A program made the position numbers and the translations under genes. The notes under the pieces were generated by a model. The model was not told the origin of the DNA and made no database searches. It saw only the letters and a list, made by a program, of their open reading frames with translations. Shown here piece by piece: positions 43,299-53,255 of a stretch of DNA of 64,000 nucleotides. Within the stretch, counting starts at the first letter, position 1, and each line of letters begins with the position of its first letter. The stretch covers positions 434,001 to 498,000 of the forward strand of contig OY723312.1 of NCBI GenBank assembly GCA_963210315.1, read 5' to 3'. The DNA is from Rhynchopus euleeides. Taxonomy: Eukaryota; Euglenozoa; Diplonemea; Diplonemida; Diplonemidae.

Positions 43299-44861
43299 TC
43301 ACCTGCCCGAAGTGCCAACCTCGGCATCCCAAACGCAAAAAAGAAAAAGTGGTCGGATTCGAAAATCACATACGTCTCGAACTCCTGGTAATGCTGCTTC
43401 GCCAGCTCCTGCTCTTCGTTATTGACAAGCGTGATGGAGTAGTTCAGTTCAAACAGGTGATCGCGCTCCATGCTGATTGCCTTCTCATACGCAGAGCATG
43501 CGTTTTCAAAGTCGTCAAGCCGGCTGCGAGGGGGCAGTGGAATACACACAAAAACCATCTGGCTGGGCTTTTGCCCCCACCTCCACCAGTGTATGGAAGG
43601 ATAGCGATGGTATCCAGCCCCATGCATATGCCTGAAGCGTCGCTAGATCCACCTCCGCAATATCTTTGACGCGGTGTAGAACACACTGAGCACACCAATC
43701 ACACTACACGCCTGCTGCTCTTGTTGCGACATCCACGTATCTGGCACACACAACACACCACCGAATGCGGTGGTGAAAAGAAGCAACAGCAGCATACCTG
43801 AGAGTGATCGCAAGATACATATAAGAGGAAGCGAAGTCAGGCTTCAGGTTGATGGATGCGGAGAAGAAGTGGAACGCGCTGGCGTACTGCGAGGTGTTGA
43901 GGAAGATGAGCCCGAGGTTGTAGGAGATGATCCACTCAAAGGGCGCGAGGTACAGCGCCCGCTTCAGGCACGATATCGCCGCGATGTAATACTGCTTCCC
44001 GAAGAAGCACATCCCGATGTTGTTCCACAGCTGGGCAGAGTTCGGGGTCTGCACCGCAGCAATGCGGTACTTCGTCAGCGCCACATCCATGTCGTTGTGA
44101 TCCTGGATGATAGACCCTGCCGCCAGGATGGTTTTCGGATTCCGCGGGTCATGCGTCAGCGAATTCCCCAGGTAATCAAACGCCTTATAGTTCTCGCTGA
44201 GCCTCAGATACAACAACCCGACCGTTGTCAGCAGCTCCGGGTTCTCCGGGCTGTAATCCAGGCTCTCCAGATAGACGTCGATCGCCTCGTGGTATTTATC
44301 CTGCAGGGTGTACAGCTTCCCGAGCTGCACATACGTCGTGTCGTGCCGCTGGATCACATTCGCCTTGATAAAGCACTCCTCCGCTTTCTCATAGTTTTTC
44401 AGATACAGGTAGCACAGGCCCATGTTGTGCGCCACCTCCCAGTCCTCCTCGCTGTATGTCTTTGCCTCTTCGTAGATCCCGATCGCCGCGCGGTGCTTCC
44501 CCAGAAGGTACAGCGACCTCCCGACCTGCTTCAGGTTCTGCACGTTGTGTGGATTCAGGACTGTCGCGGATTGGAACAGCTGCAGGCTCTCCTGCAGCTC
44601 CCCGTTGGCCCGTTTGATCAGCGCCTTGATGTATATGGCATACTCACACAGCCCGCGTGTCTCTTCCAGCTGCTCCTCAATCAAGACCAGGCAGTCGAAG
44701 AAGTCCTGCCGGACATACAGGATATGGATCAGCCAGTTCCTCCTTTCTCGAAGGGTGCAGATCCCCACAGTCCCCGTGGCAGGAAGCGACGCCCGAGGCT
44801 GCGAGCCTGGCTGAGGGGCAGCTGGCGCGGCTGGCGCCGCCTCCTGCGTCCCGCCCTCCAT
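43299..44861 (-). CDS. BBS4: BBS4, tetratricopeptide subunit of the BBSome
   Basis: BBS4 is a TPR subunit of the BBSome, the ciliary membrane-protein coat. Exon 1 (44861-43798) encodes about 354 residues of consecutive TPRs that read as BBS4: NWLIHILYVRQDFFDCL, LCEYAIYIKALIKR, VLNPHNVQNLKQVGRSLYLL, VAHNMGLCYLYLKNYEKA, YSPENPELLTTVGLLYLRL, AQLWNNIGMCFFGKQYY, FEWIISYNLGLIFL. Intron 43797-43524 has donor GTATGC and acceptor CTCGCAG. Exon 2 (43523-43374) completes the last TPR with DDFENACSAYEKAI and LNYSITLVNNEEQELAKQHY. A donor-like GTATGT then follows; using the AG at 43303 would end the protein at a TGA (43299-43301), about 405 residues. Without that splice the frame runs to 43031. Either way it lacks much of the human C-terminal tail. 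A pyrimidine tract ending CTCAG lies 31 nt before the ATG. Its presence implies a flagellated organism. Confidence 0.9.
43524..43797 (-). other. BBS4 intron 1
   Basis: A 274-nt intron, donor GTATGC, acceptor CCCTCGCAG. Removing it joins ITL and RLDDFENA into a continuous TPR with a Ser codon split across the junction. Confidence 0.85.
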
Positions 44862-44892
44862 TGCTTAGAACCCCCTTTTTGCCCCCCCTCCC

Positions 44893-44926
44893 CTGAGCGG
44901 AGAAGGGCAGGGGGAAAAAAAAAGCG
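44893..44926 (-). promoter_or_regulatory. Candidate trans-splice acceptor of BBS4
   Basis: Sense sequence CTTTTTTTTTCCCCC, CTTCTCCGCTCAG: a strong pyrimidine tract and AG 31 nt upstream of the ATG, with no intervening ATG. Suits spliced-leader addition. Confidence 0.5.
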
Positions 44927-45155
44927 TCAGACGTCAGCCGCAGGGTGGGTGTGTTCCCACCCGGGGGGGCCCGCGGGTGCTGTCACGCACGCACGCCTCA
45001 CACGCAAGGGCTGGCTGAAGGGGACAAGATGCCGTTGGCCCCGCCTTGATGATTTGTGTGCACGCTCGGCCCCCCCTTTAGGTGGGGGAGGGGGGTGTGT
45101 TGGTGAGTCGTTTCGGACGTCTGTGTATAGCTGGTGGATGGGGGGGGGGGGGGGG
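44927..45155. other. Spacer 5' of BBS4
   Basis: No gene. Ends in a G-run (45139-45155) that leads into the TA border of the fold-back element. Confidence 0.35.
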
Positions 45156-45157
45156 TA

Positions 45158-47181
45158 GGGGGGTCCACGAGGCCCGTTTTTCCTGTCACGGAACCCGATT
45201 TTTTTTGATTTTCGGTCAAAAACTCCACCAAAATGGGCGTACCTGGCCAGAAATCCAGTGGGGGATCACTGGAAAAACCCGAGAAACTAGCGGACACCCT
45301 CGAGAAAGTCGATCCATTCGAATTACTTGGCATTTTTTCCTGAAAAATGGCCGAACATGTGACATGAAAATGTGCACTTTTCGGCCAAATTGCAACACTT
45401 ATCAAAACCCCATCTGAGCGCTCAGAATACCACCTAAACACCCCAAAACCGCAAAAATACCCCTCCAGTGAGGTATCCGGGTGGGGAAAAACAGGGTTTG
45501 CACCTTTTTGAGACCAAACTTTGTGTCCCAGCCGGGATTTCCTGGCCGAACCCCCATCAGCCCCCTGGGTTTCCCCTCTTTTTCAGCATTTTCCAGACTC
45601 GCGGACCCAAAAGATACCACCCAGAGGGCCACAGAAGCCCCCCAAAAACCCCCAGGAGTCACAGATATGTCCTAAAAGGGGTCGGAAATACCAGGGGCGA
45701 CCACTTTGGTGGCCAATTTTGACCCAGACTCCCGAAATTTCCTGATGCAACACTTATGCAACACTTAGCGTTGCACAAGTGGGTCAAATGCAACACTTTT
45801 TCGGGATGAATCTGGGTGCCCAGAGCACCATCTAAGCACCCCAAAACCATGGAAGCCTCACTCCAGTGAGGTATCCGGGTGAGGAAGAATGGGTTTTGCA
45901 CCCCTTTGAGGTCACCTTCGAGGTTCCGGTGGGCGTTGATCCAGGGACCCCCCAAAACACCCCAAAGTACCCTGCTGGAGGCACTCAAAACCACACATGC
46001 CAACGTTGACCCCACGAACCCTAGTAGGGGCGGCAGAGTGAAAGTCTTGTGTCGCCAGGAGGTAACAAGGACACTTGTCACGGGATCCGAGTTGGTTGTC
46101 TCAGACTCATAGTGACTCGGTGAGAAGACCCCCCCCCCACAGCTCTGTGGGTGTCCTCAGGTGAACACACGCCTTCCCAGCTACAACTTCAACTTGACTC
46201 GGAGAAGATCCCCGATGTCCCAGTGTGCATCCAACCATGACTCTCTCCAAAGAATGTGACGTTACCACCTCCTGACGATACAAGACTTTCGCTCTGCCGC
46301 TCCCATTGGGGTTTGCGGGGTATATGCTGGTGTGGGTGGTTTTGAGTGCCTCCAGCAGGGTACTTTGGGGTGTTTTGGGGGGGTTCCTGACTCAACACCC
46401 ACTAAAACCCCAAGGTTGACCTCAAAAGGGGGCAAACCCCATTCTTTCTCACCCGGATACCTCACTGGAGTGAGGTTTCCCTGGTTTTGGGGTGCTTAGA
46501 TGGTGCTCTGGGCACCCAGATCCATCCCGAAAAAGTGTTGCATTTGACCCACTTGTGCAACGCTAAGTGTTGCATAAGTGTTGCATCAGAAAAATTCGGC
46601 ATCCTGGGTCAAAATTGACCTCTAAAGTGGTCGAAACCAATTTTCCCGACCCTTTTTAGGACATATCTATGACTCCTGGGTGGCTTTGGGGGCTTCTGTG
46701 GCCCTCTGGGTGGTAGTTTTTGGGTTCGCGGGTCTGGAAAAAGCTGAAAAAGAGGGGGAAAATAGGGGTTTTATGGGGGTTTGGCCAGGAATTATCGACT
46801 GGGATCCTAAGGTAGGCCCCAAGAAGGTGCAGCACCCATTTTTTTCCACCCGGATACCTCACTGGAGGGGTATTGTTGCGGTTTTGGGGTGTTTAGATGG
46901 TATTCTGGGCACTCAGATGGGTTTTTGATAAGTGTTGCAATTTGGCCCAAATTTGTTACATTTTTGTTACATGTTTTTGGCTATTTTTCAGGGAAAAATG
47001 CCAAGTAATTCAAATGGATCGATTTTCTCGAGGGTGTCCGCTATTTTCTCGGGTTTTTTCAGTGATCCCCCACTGGATTTCTGGCCAGGTACGTCCATTT
47101 TGGTGGAGTTTTTGACCGAAAATCAAAAAAATCGTGTTTGTGACAGGCCTAAACAGAGATTTTCCTTACCATGGACCCCCC
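45158..47181. mobile_element. Fold-back TIR element, 2024 bp
   Basis: Bounded by TA at 45156-45157 and 47182-47183, with ends GGGGGGTCCA and TGGACCCCCC. Arms of about 830 bp (45158 to about 45990, and about 46345 to 47181) are inverted copies, e.g. AAATCCAGTGGGGGATCACT against AGTGATCCCCCACTGGATTT. Each arm contains a repeated module (CACCCCAAAACC then CCAGTGAGGTATCCGGGTG) about 410 bp apart, and GTTGCAACACTT-like motifs. The loop is about 350 bp. Non-coding. Confidence 0.88.
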
Positions 47182-47183
47182 TA

Positions 47184-47988
47184 GGCATAGGGTGCGGGCG
47201 ATTCGGTTATCGCCCAAATCGCAAAAATTATCGCCCTCATTATCGCCCATTCTGTCAAGGCGATAAGTGGGCGATAATTTTTCCGTCGTATTTTTGGGGG
47301 CAAAACGGCCCGGCCAGGGACGTCACATCACTGCTGAGGTGGTGAGTGGGTCATTGCCTCAGTGAAGACCCGGTTCCTGACCTAGATCAAGCCCTCTGCT
47401 CCAGTGTTCTCAGTGGGTGATGACCCTGTGACCAGGGTCAGAACCGCCCCAGGTCTCAGATCAGCCGTGAAGCTTCCTGTGGGCTATGCAATGAGTCATC
47501 TCAAACGTACAGAGTGCATCTCCTCCCATTCAGACCGACTACACTAGAACCACGCATCTCCTTCAACACTAAGGTGTACCCGCTTCATGCTCACGAGTGC
47601 TCCTAGTAACGGCGAGTGAACAGGTCCTGAGCGAGGTCAGGATCTGGGCCAATGCCCAGTTCCTCACGTGGGTTTTGACCGAGGAAATGACCCACCCGCA
47701 TGACGTCAGTGGTCAGAAGCTGATTTCTGATGCAGAATCCGAGGTCTTGGCCCAGTTGTTGACGAGGTCACAGGGCCCTGTGGGACCCAGGGTCAGTAGA
47801 GCGGCAACCCACTCACCACTAGCTGAAGACCCCTTCAGAAAGTGTGAAAGAAAACGGGCGATACTGGGCGATAATTTGGCGATAATCGGGCGATAATGGG
47901 CGATAAGGCGATTCGATACGCGATAATCGGGGCTCGAACCCGGTTGGGCGAATATAGGGCGATAGGCGAATCGCCCGCACCCTATGCC
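47184..47988. mobile_element. TIR element with GCGATAA arrays, 805 bp
   Basis: Bounded by TA at 47182-47183 (shared with the fold-back element) and 47989-47990. Perfect terminal repeats start GGCATAGGGTGCGGGCGA and end TCGCCCGCACCCTATGCC. Subterminal arrays of TTATCGCCC (left) and GGGCGATAA (right) are inverted to each other. The 400-bp interior shows no recognisable coding. Confidence 0.88.
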
Positions 47989-48487
47989 TAGGGGGGGGGG
48001 GGGGGGGGGCAGCCTTCAACACTCCAACGAGGGGTTACAAAAGGGAGGGGTTTTTTAGGCCCTCACTCAGGGGGGGGGGGGGGGGGGCATCGTTCTGGTG
48101 TGAGTGTGTAATATTCACGGCGACAAGTCAATTGCTTTGTTATTGCTCATCCGCAGTCCCATCCATTATCAACACGCCAAGCAACCTGCTCCCTATACTC
48201 TAGGGTTTGCGATGCCAAGTCGTGGGAGTGGGTGTGCGGGGGTGGAGGGTAAGCTGGCAATCGGGCACATCACCCTCGCTCGGTGTCAGGCTGGTGGCAG
48301 GCTGCATGTTTGTTCGGATGCAAAGGGAGGAGCGGTGTGCTGGGGTGGCGGGTGGGACCCGTGCCCCGTTTGCTGCAGGGCTGGCCATGAGTCGGAAAAA
48401 ATCGTACTCCTTTCGCTTTATTATAGACACCCTGTCCAGCAACTGTGGGAGAACAGTTCCGGACTACTTTTTGTTGAGCGCACACTT

Positions 48488-48603
48488 GCTGTCTCAAGGC
48501 TGTGTAGAGGCCCTGTGAAGTGGCATGAGGTGCGAATCCAAAGCTTCAGTCGTACGATTTCCTTCGTTACTTCGCGACTTCGCTACGCTTCGTCGCTCGT
48601 AAC
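48488..48603. repeat. Dispersed 120-bp repeat, copy 2
   Basis: Matches 31335-31455: AAGGCTGTGTAGA, GTGGCATGAGG, AAAGCTTCAGTCGTACGAT, CTTCGTTACTTCGCGACTTC. Confidence 0.8.
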
Positions 48604-48624
48604 TAGTAAAAATAAAAGGGAAAC

Positions 48625-48688
48625 TTTGTGTCTGCAAATCAGAAAGGGGAGAGAAGAGCCAGCGGGTATTCGTCGATCGCGAGAACAC
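48625..48688 (+). repeat. Dispersed repeat, direct copy
   Basis: TCTGCAAATCAGAAAGGGG, AGCGGGTATTCGTCGATCGC, GAGAACACC. Also at 54795-54858, and inverted at 36220-36290. It follows directly on the 120-bp repeat. Confidence 0.8.
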
Positions 48689-49522
48689 CACACACGCCTG
48701 CTGCGGGTGTGGTGTGTCCTGCATGATCTGCATAGCAAAATTTCCTGCGTTGTTAGCACAACTCCAAAAAAATATTTTGGCCGAATCTCTTATACTTACT
48801 CCGATTTAGGATCAGACTTGGCCATGACAAAGCATTTTTTTTGCGGCAGTGAGGCCGGGTCGCGCTTCGGGTGAAAGGGCTGTCAGCAGTGCAGGGAGAA
48901 GGCCAGGCAGGCACTGGGGCACAGCAGAGGGGGGGTGTGCAGCCGAGCACCGGTGACCTGCCGGACGCGCGGCAGCCGTCTGGCGGCACGTGGTTCCGTA
49001 CGGGACGTGTCGCCCAAGGCGTGGCATCGGCAGGGCACGAAGAGCGGCTTGCAGAAACTGATAGCACAAAAGTCGAACAACAACAACAATGTGGCTGGGA
49101 TCCAGCCACACTGCTGCACGCAAGCACAAAATGAGAAGTTTGGGCCCTGTTTGTGTGCACGAGGTGGGGCAGTGACGTGTGGCTTGTTGGGACGGTGGCC
49201 TTGTGGTTGCCGTTGCAACACACTGCCGCGCATTCCGTGTCGTGGGCCCCCTGCAAATGTAATTCTCAACAAACAGGGCGGTCAGGGCAAGAAAGACAGA
49301 CGTGGTTGGCACGCATACACACGCGACAGCTGCACTAGTGGCAGAGGGGCAGCAGACGCTTCAACGCGGCAGGGAACCGGGTTGTGGCACAGCCTCTGCT
49401 GGTCGTGCCCCAGTGCAGGGTTGAGGAAGCAGGCAAGAGGGGAGGCAATTTAAAAGGCAAAAGGCCGCGTGCAGCATGCGATGCGGCTTGCATTGAATAG
49501 AGGGTGACTGGGGCTGGCACAC

Positions 49523-51097
49523 TCACAGCCGGGTCAGCGTCACATTCTGCACAATAAAGTTGTAGTGGTTGATGGGGCGGAAGGTGTAGCTGGAGCGGGC
49601 AAACCCGCAGCACTGTGTCGACACCATCGCAAGGCTGCCGTTGTGCATCCACGCGGGCGGGAAGACGGGGGTGTACGCACCACGCGAGTCGTCCGACAGG
49701 TGCCAGTTGTCGTCGCGGAAGAAGACGGAGAAGGGGCCCCACGGTGTCGGGCTCTCCACCAGCAGCAGCTGGGTGCGCTGCCGCACCGTGCGGCCGTAGC
49801 TCTCGTCGCCCGTGTGGTCGGGGCGCGGGTTCCCGTCCATCGACACCCACGCCCAGTTGGCGAAGACGTAGCGCCCCAGCCCCTCGTGCCAGTTCACCTG
49901 CTGCACGCTCGTCATCAGCGGGAACTCCAGCACAGGCTGTGCGATCGTGCTGTCCGTCGTCCACGCCACAGCCCCGTCGCTCTGCAGCCCCATGTAGAAC
50001 TGCCATGCCGAACGCACCAGCAGCTGCGCCTTCGGCACACGCCCCAGCAGCACCATGTCGTTGTTCTCGAAGAAGGCAGAGTCCCCGTTCGCACACGGGA
50101 AGTATGCATACACGTACCCGTCGCGCGCCTCACGGTTGTCCTGCCCGTGCTGCAGGAAGCGCGGGGCCGACAGCCGCCCAGGGAAGAAGCCCGTTGGCGT
50201 CGCCGTCAGGTTGAAGGTCACCCCGCCGTCTGTGGACGTGATGATCCACGCGGGCCCGTAGCGCTGCCTGTTGAACACGTCGTCGTCCCCGTAGTTGAAG
50301 CAGGACACAGCCCAGTACAGCACGCCGTCAATGCTGATCACGGACGAACTCTTCATGTTCGGCACCCCTTTCTGGAACCACGCAGGGCACGCCTTCACCG
50401 CCTCCGCGTTGCGCACCGGGATGCTGTCGCCCTGCAGCGACACGCCCTGGCACTCCGGCTGCTGCGGGTCCTGCCCAGGCACGGCAGAGCAGTTCATCGC
50501 CTCCGGCCCCGACGCCGTGATGCGGAAGAACGACAGCGGCGAGTTCGTCGCCGGGTGCGACCCCGTCTCCGGCTGCTGGTTGTCCCCCGCACCCGTGTAC
50601 TGGCTCCCGTCCGCACCCCACGTCGTCGGGAACTCGTCCCCGTCAATCCCCAGCACAAACCCGTCCTCGATTGTGGCCTTTACCAGCGTCGACGTCTCCA
50701 CGTGTGCCGGCATCCGTGCCGACAGGAACTGCCTGCGGCCCGTCCGCCGCCCCACAATCTCCCCCGACGTCGTGGGTGCCAGCCCGTCGATGAACGCGCA
50801 GCACGGGTTCTGTGCCGACGTCCCCGCACCGCAGTGGTCCGGAGCGTTCGACGTGTAGAACGCAAACGCGATGCAGCTCCAGTCCCCGCAGCACGCACGC
50901 GCACAGTCCTCGATTGTTGCGTTCGCCGTGTTGGACCACAGGTACTCTGCAGGCAGTGCGGGGTCGCGCTGGCTGTCCGGAGCGTCGTACATCACTGCCC
51001 CGAAGCAACGCGAGTCCACGTGGTGCCGCGGGTCGACCATGCTTGCGTTGAAGGGCTGACCCAGCGCACTGAGCGCCACTAGTAGGCTTGCGTACAT
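49523..51097 (-). CDS. Secreted beta-propeller (sialidase-fold-like) protein
   Basis: 524 residues, single exon, from ATG 51097. A signal peptide (MYASLLVALSALGQPFNA) precedes a Cys-rich PAN-like segment (TIEDCARACCGDWSCIAFAF, paired Cys to about residue 110). The rest looks like a glycosidase-type beta-propeller: SVISIDGVLYWAVSCFN, an Asp-box ITSTDGGVTFN as in sialidases, SAPRFLQHGQDN, LGRVPKAQLLVRSAWQFY, QQVNWHEGLGRYVFANWAW, and ESPTPWGPFSVFF, a phrase typical of DUF4185-like and GH43/GH33-type propellers. Sequons (FNLTAT, HNGSLA, QNVTLT) suit secretion. Enzymatic activity is not established; catalytic residues cannot be assigned. The upstream ATG-free frame may be 5' UTR; CATACAACAG about 20 nt before the ATG is a weak acceptor candidate. 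Confidence 0.78.
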   Translation of the reverse strand: MYASLLVALSALGQPFNASMVDPRHHVDSRCFGAVMYDAPDSQRDPALPAEYLWSNTANATIEDCARACCGDWSCIAFAFYTSNAPDHCGAGTSAQNPCCAFIDGLAPTTSGEIVGRRTGRRQFLSARMPAHVETSTLVKATIEDGFVLGIDGDEFPTTWGADGSQYTGAGDNQQPETGSHPATNSPLSFFRITASGPEAMNCSAVPGQDPQQPECQGVSLQGDSIPVRNAEAVKACPAWFQKGVPNMKSSSVISIDGVLYWAVSCFNYGDDDVFNRQRYGPAWIITSTDGGVTFNLTATPTGFFPGRLSAPRFLQHGQDNREARDGYVYAYFPCANGDSAFFENNDMVLLGRVPKAQLLVRSAWQFYMGLQSDGAVAWTTDSTIAQPVLEFPLMTSVQQVNWHEGLGRYVFANWAWVSMDGNPRPDHTGDESYGRTVRQRTQLLLVESPTPWGPFSVFFRDDNWHLSDDSRGAYTPVFPPAWMHNGSLAMVSTQCCGFARSSYTFRPINHYNFIVQNVTLTRL

Positions 51098-52130
51098 GGT
51101 GCCCGACGTGTCCAATCCTGTTGTATGACGTGGTGTGCTGCAAGGGTGCCTTAGCGATCTCAAGCAAGTGCAGGCAGGCTTGCGGGTGGCATGTCCTTAG
51201 GGTTAGGTTGGGGGTGACGGGTGGGTGGGAGGGGACATCACTCGGGTTCTCGCTGACAGGCCCTTCAGCAAGAGGCTGCGCGGCGGGGCAGCGTTATCCG
51301 CCCAGCTGACAGCCCCTTTCTATAGCACTGAAGCACAACCAACAGACCTGTGGCACCGAGTGGATGGCATGGCCCAACTGGGCTCGCTGCCGCAATCAAT
51401 GTGGAGTGGACAAAAAAGACAAAGCAGCACGGAGCTGCCACGAACAAACAGCAAACGCAAAAATACCACGGTTTGCCCCCCTGGCGGGGTCCCGGGAAAC
51501 CCCGGCCGGGCCCGGGACTGGAAATCCCAAAGAGGGTTTTGTTTGTGCCCACGAGCGGCCGGGAATCACGGGGGGTTCACCCGGGACATCCCGAGCTTTC
51601 CCGGGACCCGTCCGGGATCCCGCCCGGGGCAAACCGTGGGAAAAAAAGAACAATCGGTGGGCCTTCGCTCAGAAATGCAGAAAGGTGAGGAACAGCAAGC
51701 CGCTTCACAACACTGGCTGCAAAGTGGCACGGTTTGGCACACAGCGTGGCACAGAGTGAAGACGCGAAGACCCCCCTAGTTTCCAGAATAAGTTGCAACA
51801 CCTTCCTGCCCCACTGCCGTAGAAGAGTGCCTCTTTGAGCAGGGTGCACGGTGCATCGGATCGAAATACGGGAGTAGGCAAAATAATGTTGGAGTACGGT
51901 GGCACAGCCTGACGACGCGCAGAGGCCAGCAGCTTGCACAGCCCTTATGGGCTTGTGCAGTGCATTGCCTCTTGCTGTAGGCATCAGACAGGTCAGGTGC
52001 GCTGCAAAGCAGAAGGGAGGGAGTTGTTTGGTTGTATGGCGCATCGTGGTGTACGCATGGAGAAGGAAATGTGGGAAGAAAAGAAGAACAGTTGCACATG
52101 CACTCGTCAGTCCGTCGCCACGTCAGAACA
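51098..52130. other. Intergenic, no gene seen
   Basis: Includes a CCGGGA-rich imperfectly repeated tract (51485-51625) and a segment 51655-51777 (TTCGCTCAGAAATGC, AGTGGCACGGTTTGGCACAC, GCGAAGACCCCCC) related to 54508-54620, another member of the CTTCGC-ended repeats. Confidence 0.4.
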
Positions 52131-53255
52131 TCACATCCCGTTCATCTGGATCTGCTTCCACGCCTCCGCAAAGTGCTTCGAGAAGGACTCCTTGTTGCGC
52201 GAGAAGTCACGCACGATGTTGCGCAGGCGGTTGTCCTCACGCATCACCATGTCGATCGGGAGCATGATGAACTTCAGACCCGGCCCCCCCTTGTACTGCA
52301 GGTCGGTGCCGCGGGTCTGCCCGGTCCACTTGCCCCATGCACCGTTCTCCAGGTTGTAGTAGTACTCGTTCCCGAACTCGTAGTTGTTCGTCGTCCACTG
52401 CCCCTCGTTCCCGCTGATGTCCTTGTGCATCGCCCCGAAGTTGTGCGCACCCATCAGGCTGACCATCTTGTGCAGCGCGTTCTCGTCCTTGTCGAGCGAG
52501 ATCCCGATCTGCTCGAACTTGTCGAAGAAGTACTGCAGCGTGCTGCGGTGCGGGAACCGGTCCTCCCCGAAGTGCTTGATGGGAAGGCGCGTGTTCTCCG
52601 TAATGCACTTCGACTCCAGCTCCGACGGTGCGACGAAGTCGCGCCTGCCCGGCTTGAAGTGCAGCTCCGGGCTCCCCATGTACTCGAGGGCCGTGTTCCC
52701 CGCCAGCTGGTACAGGTCGGCGTATGTCACGAAGGGATGCGCCTTCTTCACCTTCTCCAGCTTCTCGGCAGCCACGTCCAGCCCCTTGTTATCGCCCAGC
52801 TTGTGCTCGGGACCACCCGGCCGCAGGCACCCGCCCAGACTCCCGCCGATCGGCGTCAGCGCAGGGTTGTACTGCGCCATCGAGTGCCACGCCATGCGCA
52901 CCAGCAGCGGGCGGAACGCCTCCTCCTCACCCTCGATCACCTCCACAATCGACTCCACCACAGGCTTGTACTCCGTCACCGCCTCCACCACGATACCCCC
53001 GCCCGGCTTCGTCAGCGGTCGCGTGATCTTCGTCTTCTCAAACGTCACCGTCTCCTTGCCGTACTTGTTGCAACCGTACTTCCCTCCGTAGCTCCCCCCA
53101 TATTTCCCACCGTACTTCCCTCCATACTTGCTGCTGTACTTCCCGTATTTGCCGTACTTGCTGTACTTCCCATACCGCCCATACTTGCTGTAGTGCCCCT
53201 CGCTCGCCCCTGCCAGCAGGGCCACCACCAGCACGGTGCTCAGAAGCAACTGCAT
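52131..53255 (-). CDS. Secreted class I haem peroxidase with Lys-Tyr-Gly tract
   Basis: 374 residues, single exon. A signal peptide (MQLLLSTVLVVALLAGASEG) is followed by about 45 residues of Lys/Tyr/Gly/Ser repeats (KYGKYSKYGKYGKY and similar, residues 22-68), then an ascorbate/cytochrome c peroxidase-type domain. Visible landmarks: distal R120 and W123-H124 in LLVRMAWHS, GGSLGG, FVTYADLYQLAGNTALE, PGRRD, proximal H277 in MGAHNFGAMHKD, W287 in GQWTTNNYEF (the proximal Trp position of CcP/APX) and D335 in MLPIDM. The haem-pocket residues are therefore intact, predicting H2O2-dependent oxidation. Class I peroxidases are usually mitochondrial, plastidic or cytosolic, so secretion plus a Tyr-rich tail is odd. 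The frame stays open upstream of the chosen ATG (53255), which directly precedes the signal peptide. Confidence 0.9.
   Translation of the reverse strand: MQLLLSTVLVVALLAGASEGHYSKYGRYGKYSKYGKYGKYSSKYGGKYGGKYGGSYGGKYGCNKYGKETVTFEKTKITRPLTKPGGGIVVEAVTEYKPVVESIVEVIEGEEEAFRPLLVRMAWHSMAQYNPALTPIGGSLGGCLRPGGPEHKLGDNKGLDVAAEKLEKVKKAHPFVTYADLYQLAGNTALEYMGSPELHFKPGRRDFVAPSELESKCITENTRLPIKHFGEDRFPHRSTLQYFFDKFEQIGISLDKDENALHKMVSLMGAHNFGAMHKDISGNEGQWTTNNYEFGNEYYYNLENGAWGKWTGQTRGTDLQYKGGPGLKFIMLPIDMVMREDNRLRNIVRDFSRNKESFSKHFAEAWKQIQMNGM

Larger units (their letters stand above)
47991..49522. other. Intergenic with dispersed repeats
   Basis: Starts with G-runs (47991-48010, 48071-48087). Contains dispersed repeats at 48488-48603 and 48625-48688. 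Short frames elsewhere lack protein character; the last part is the 3' flank of the next gene. Confidence 0.4.

Noticed and set aside
48104..48874. Plus-strand frame of 256 codons
   Set aside because: It runs through two dispersed repeats and has no protein-like conservation signature.
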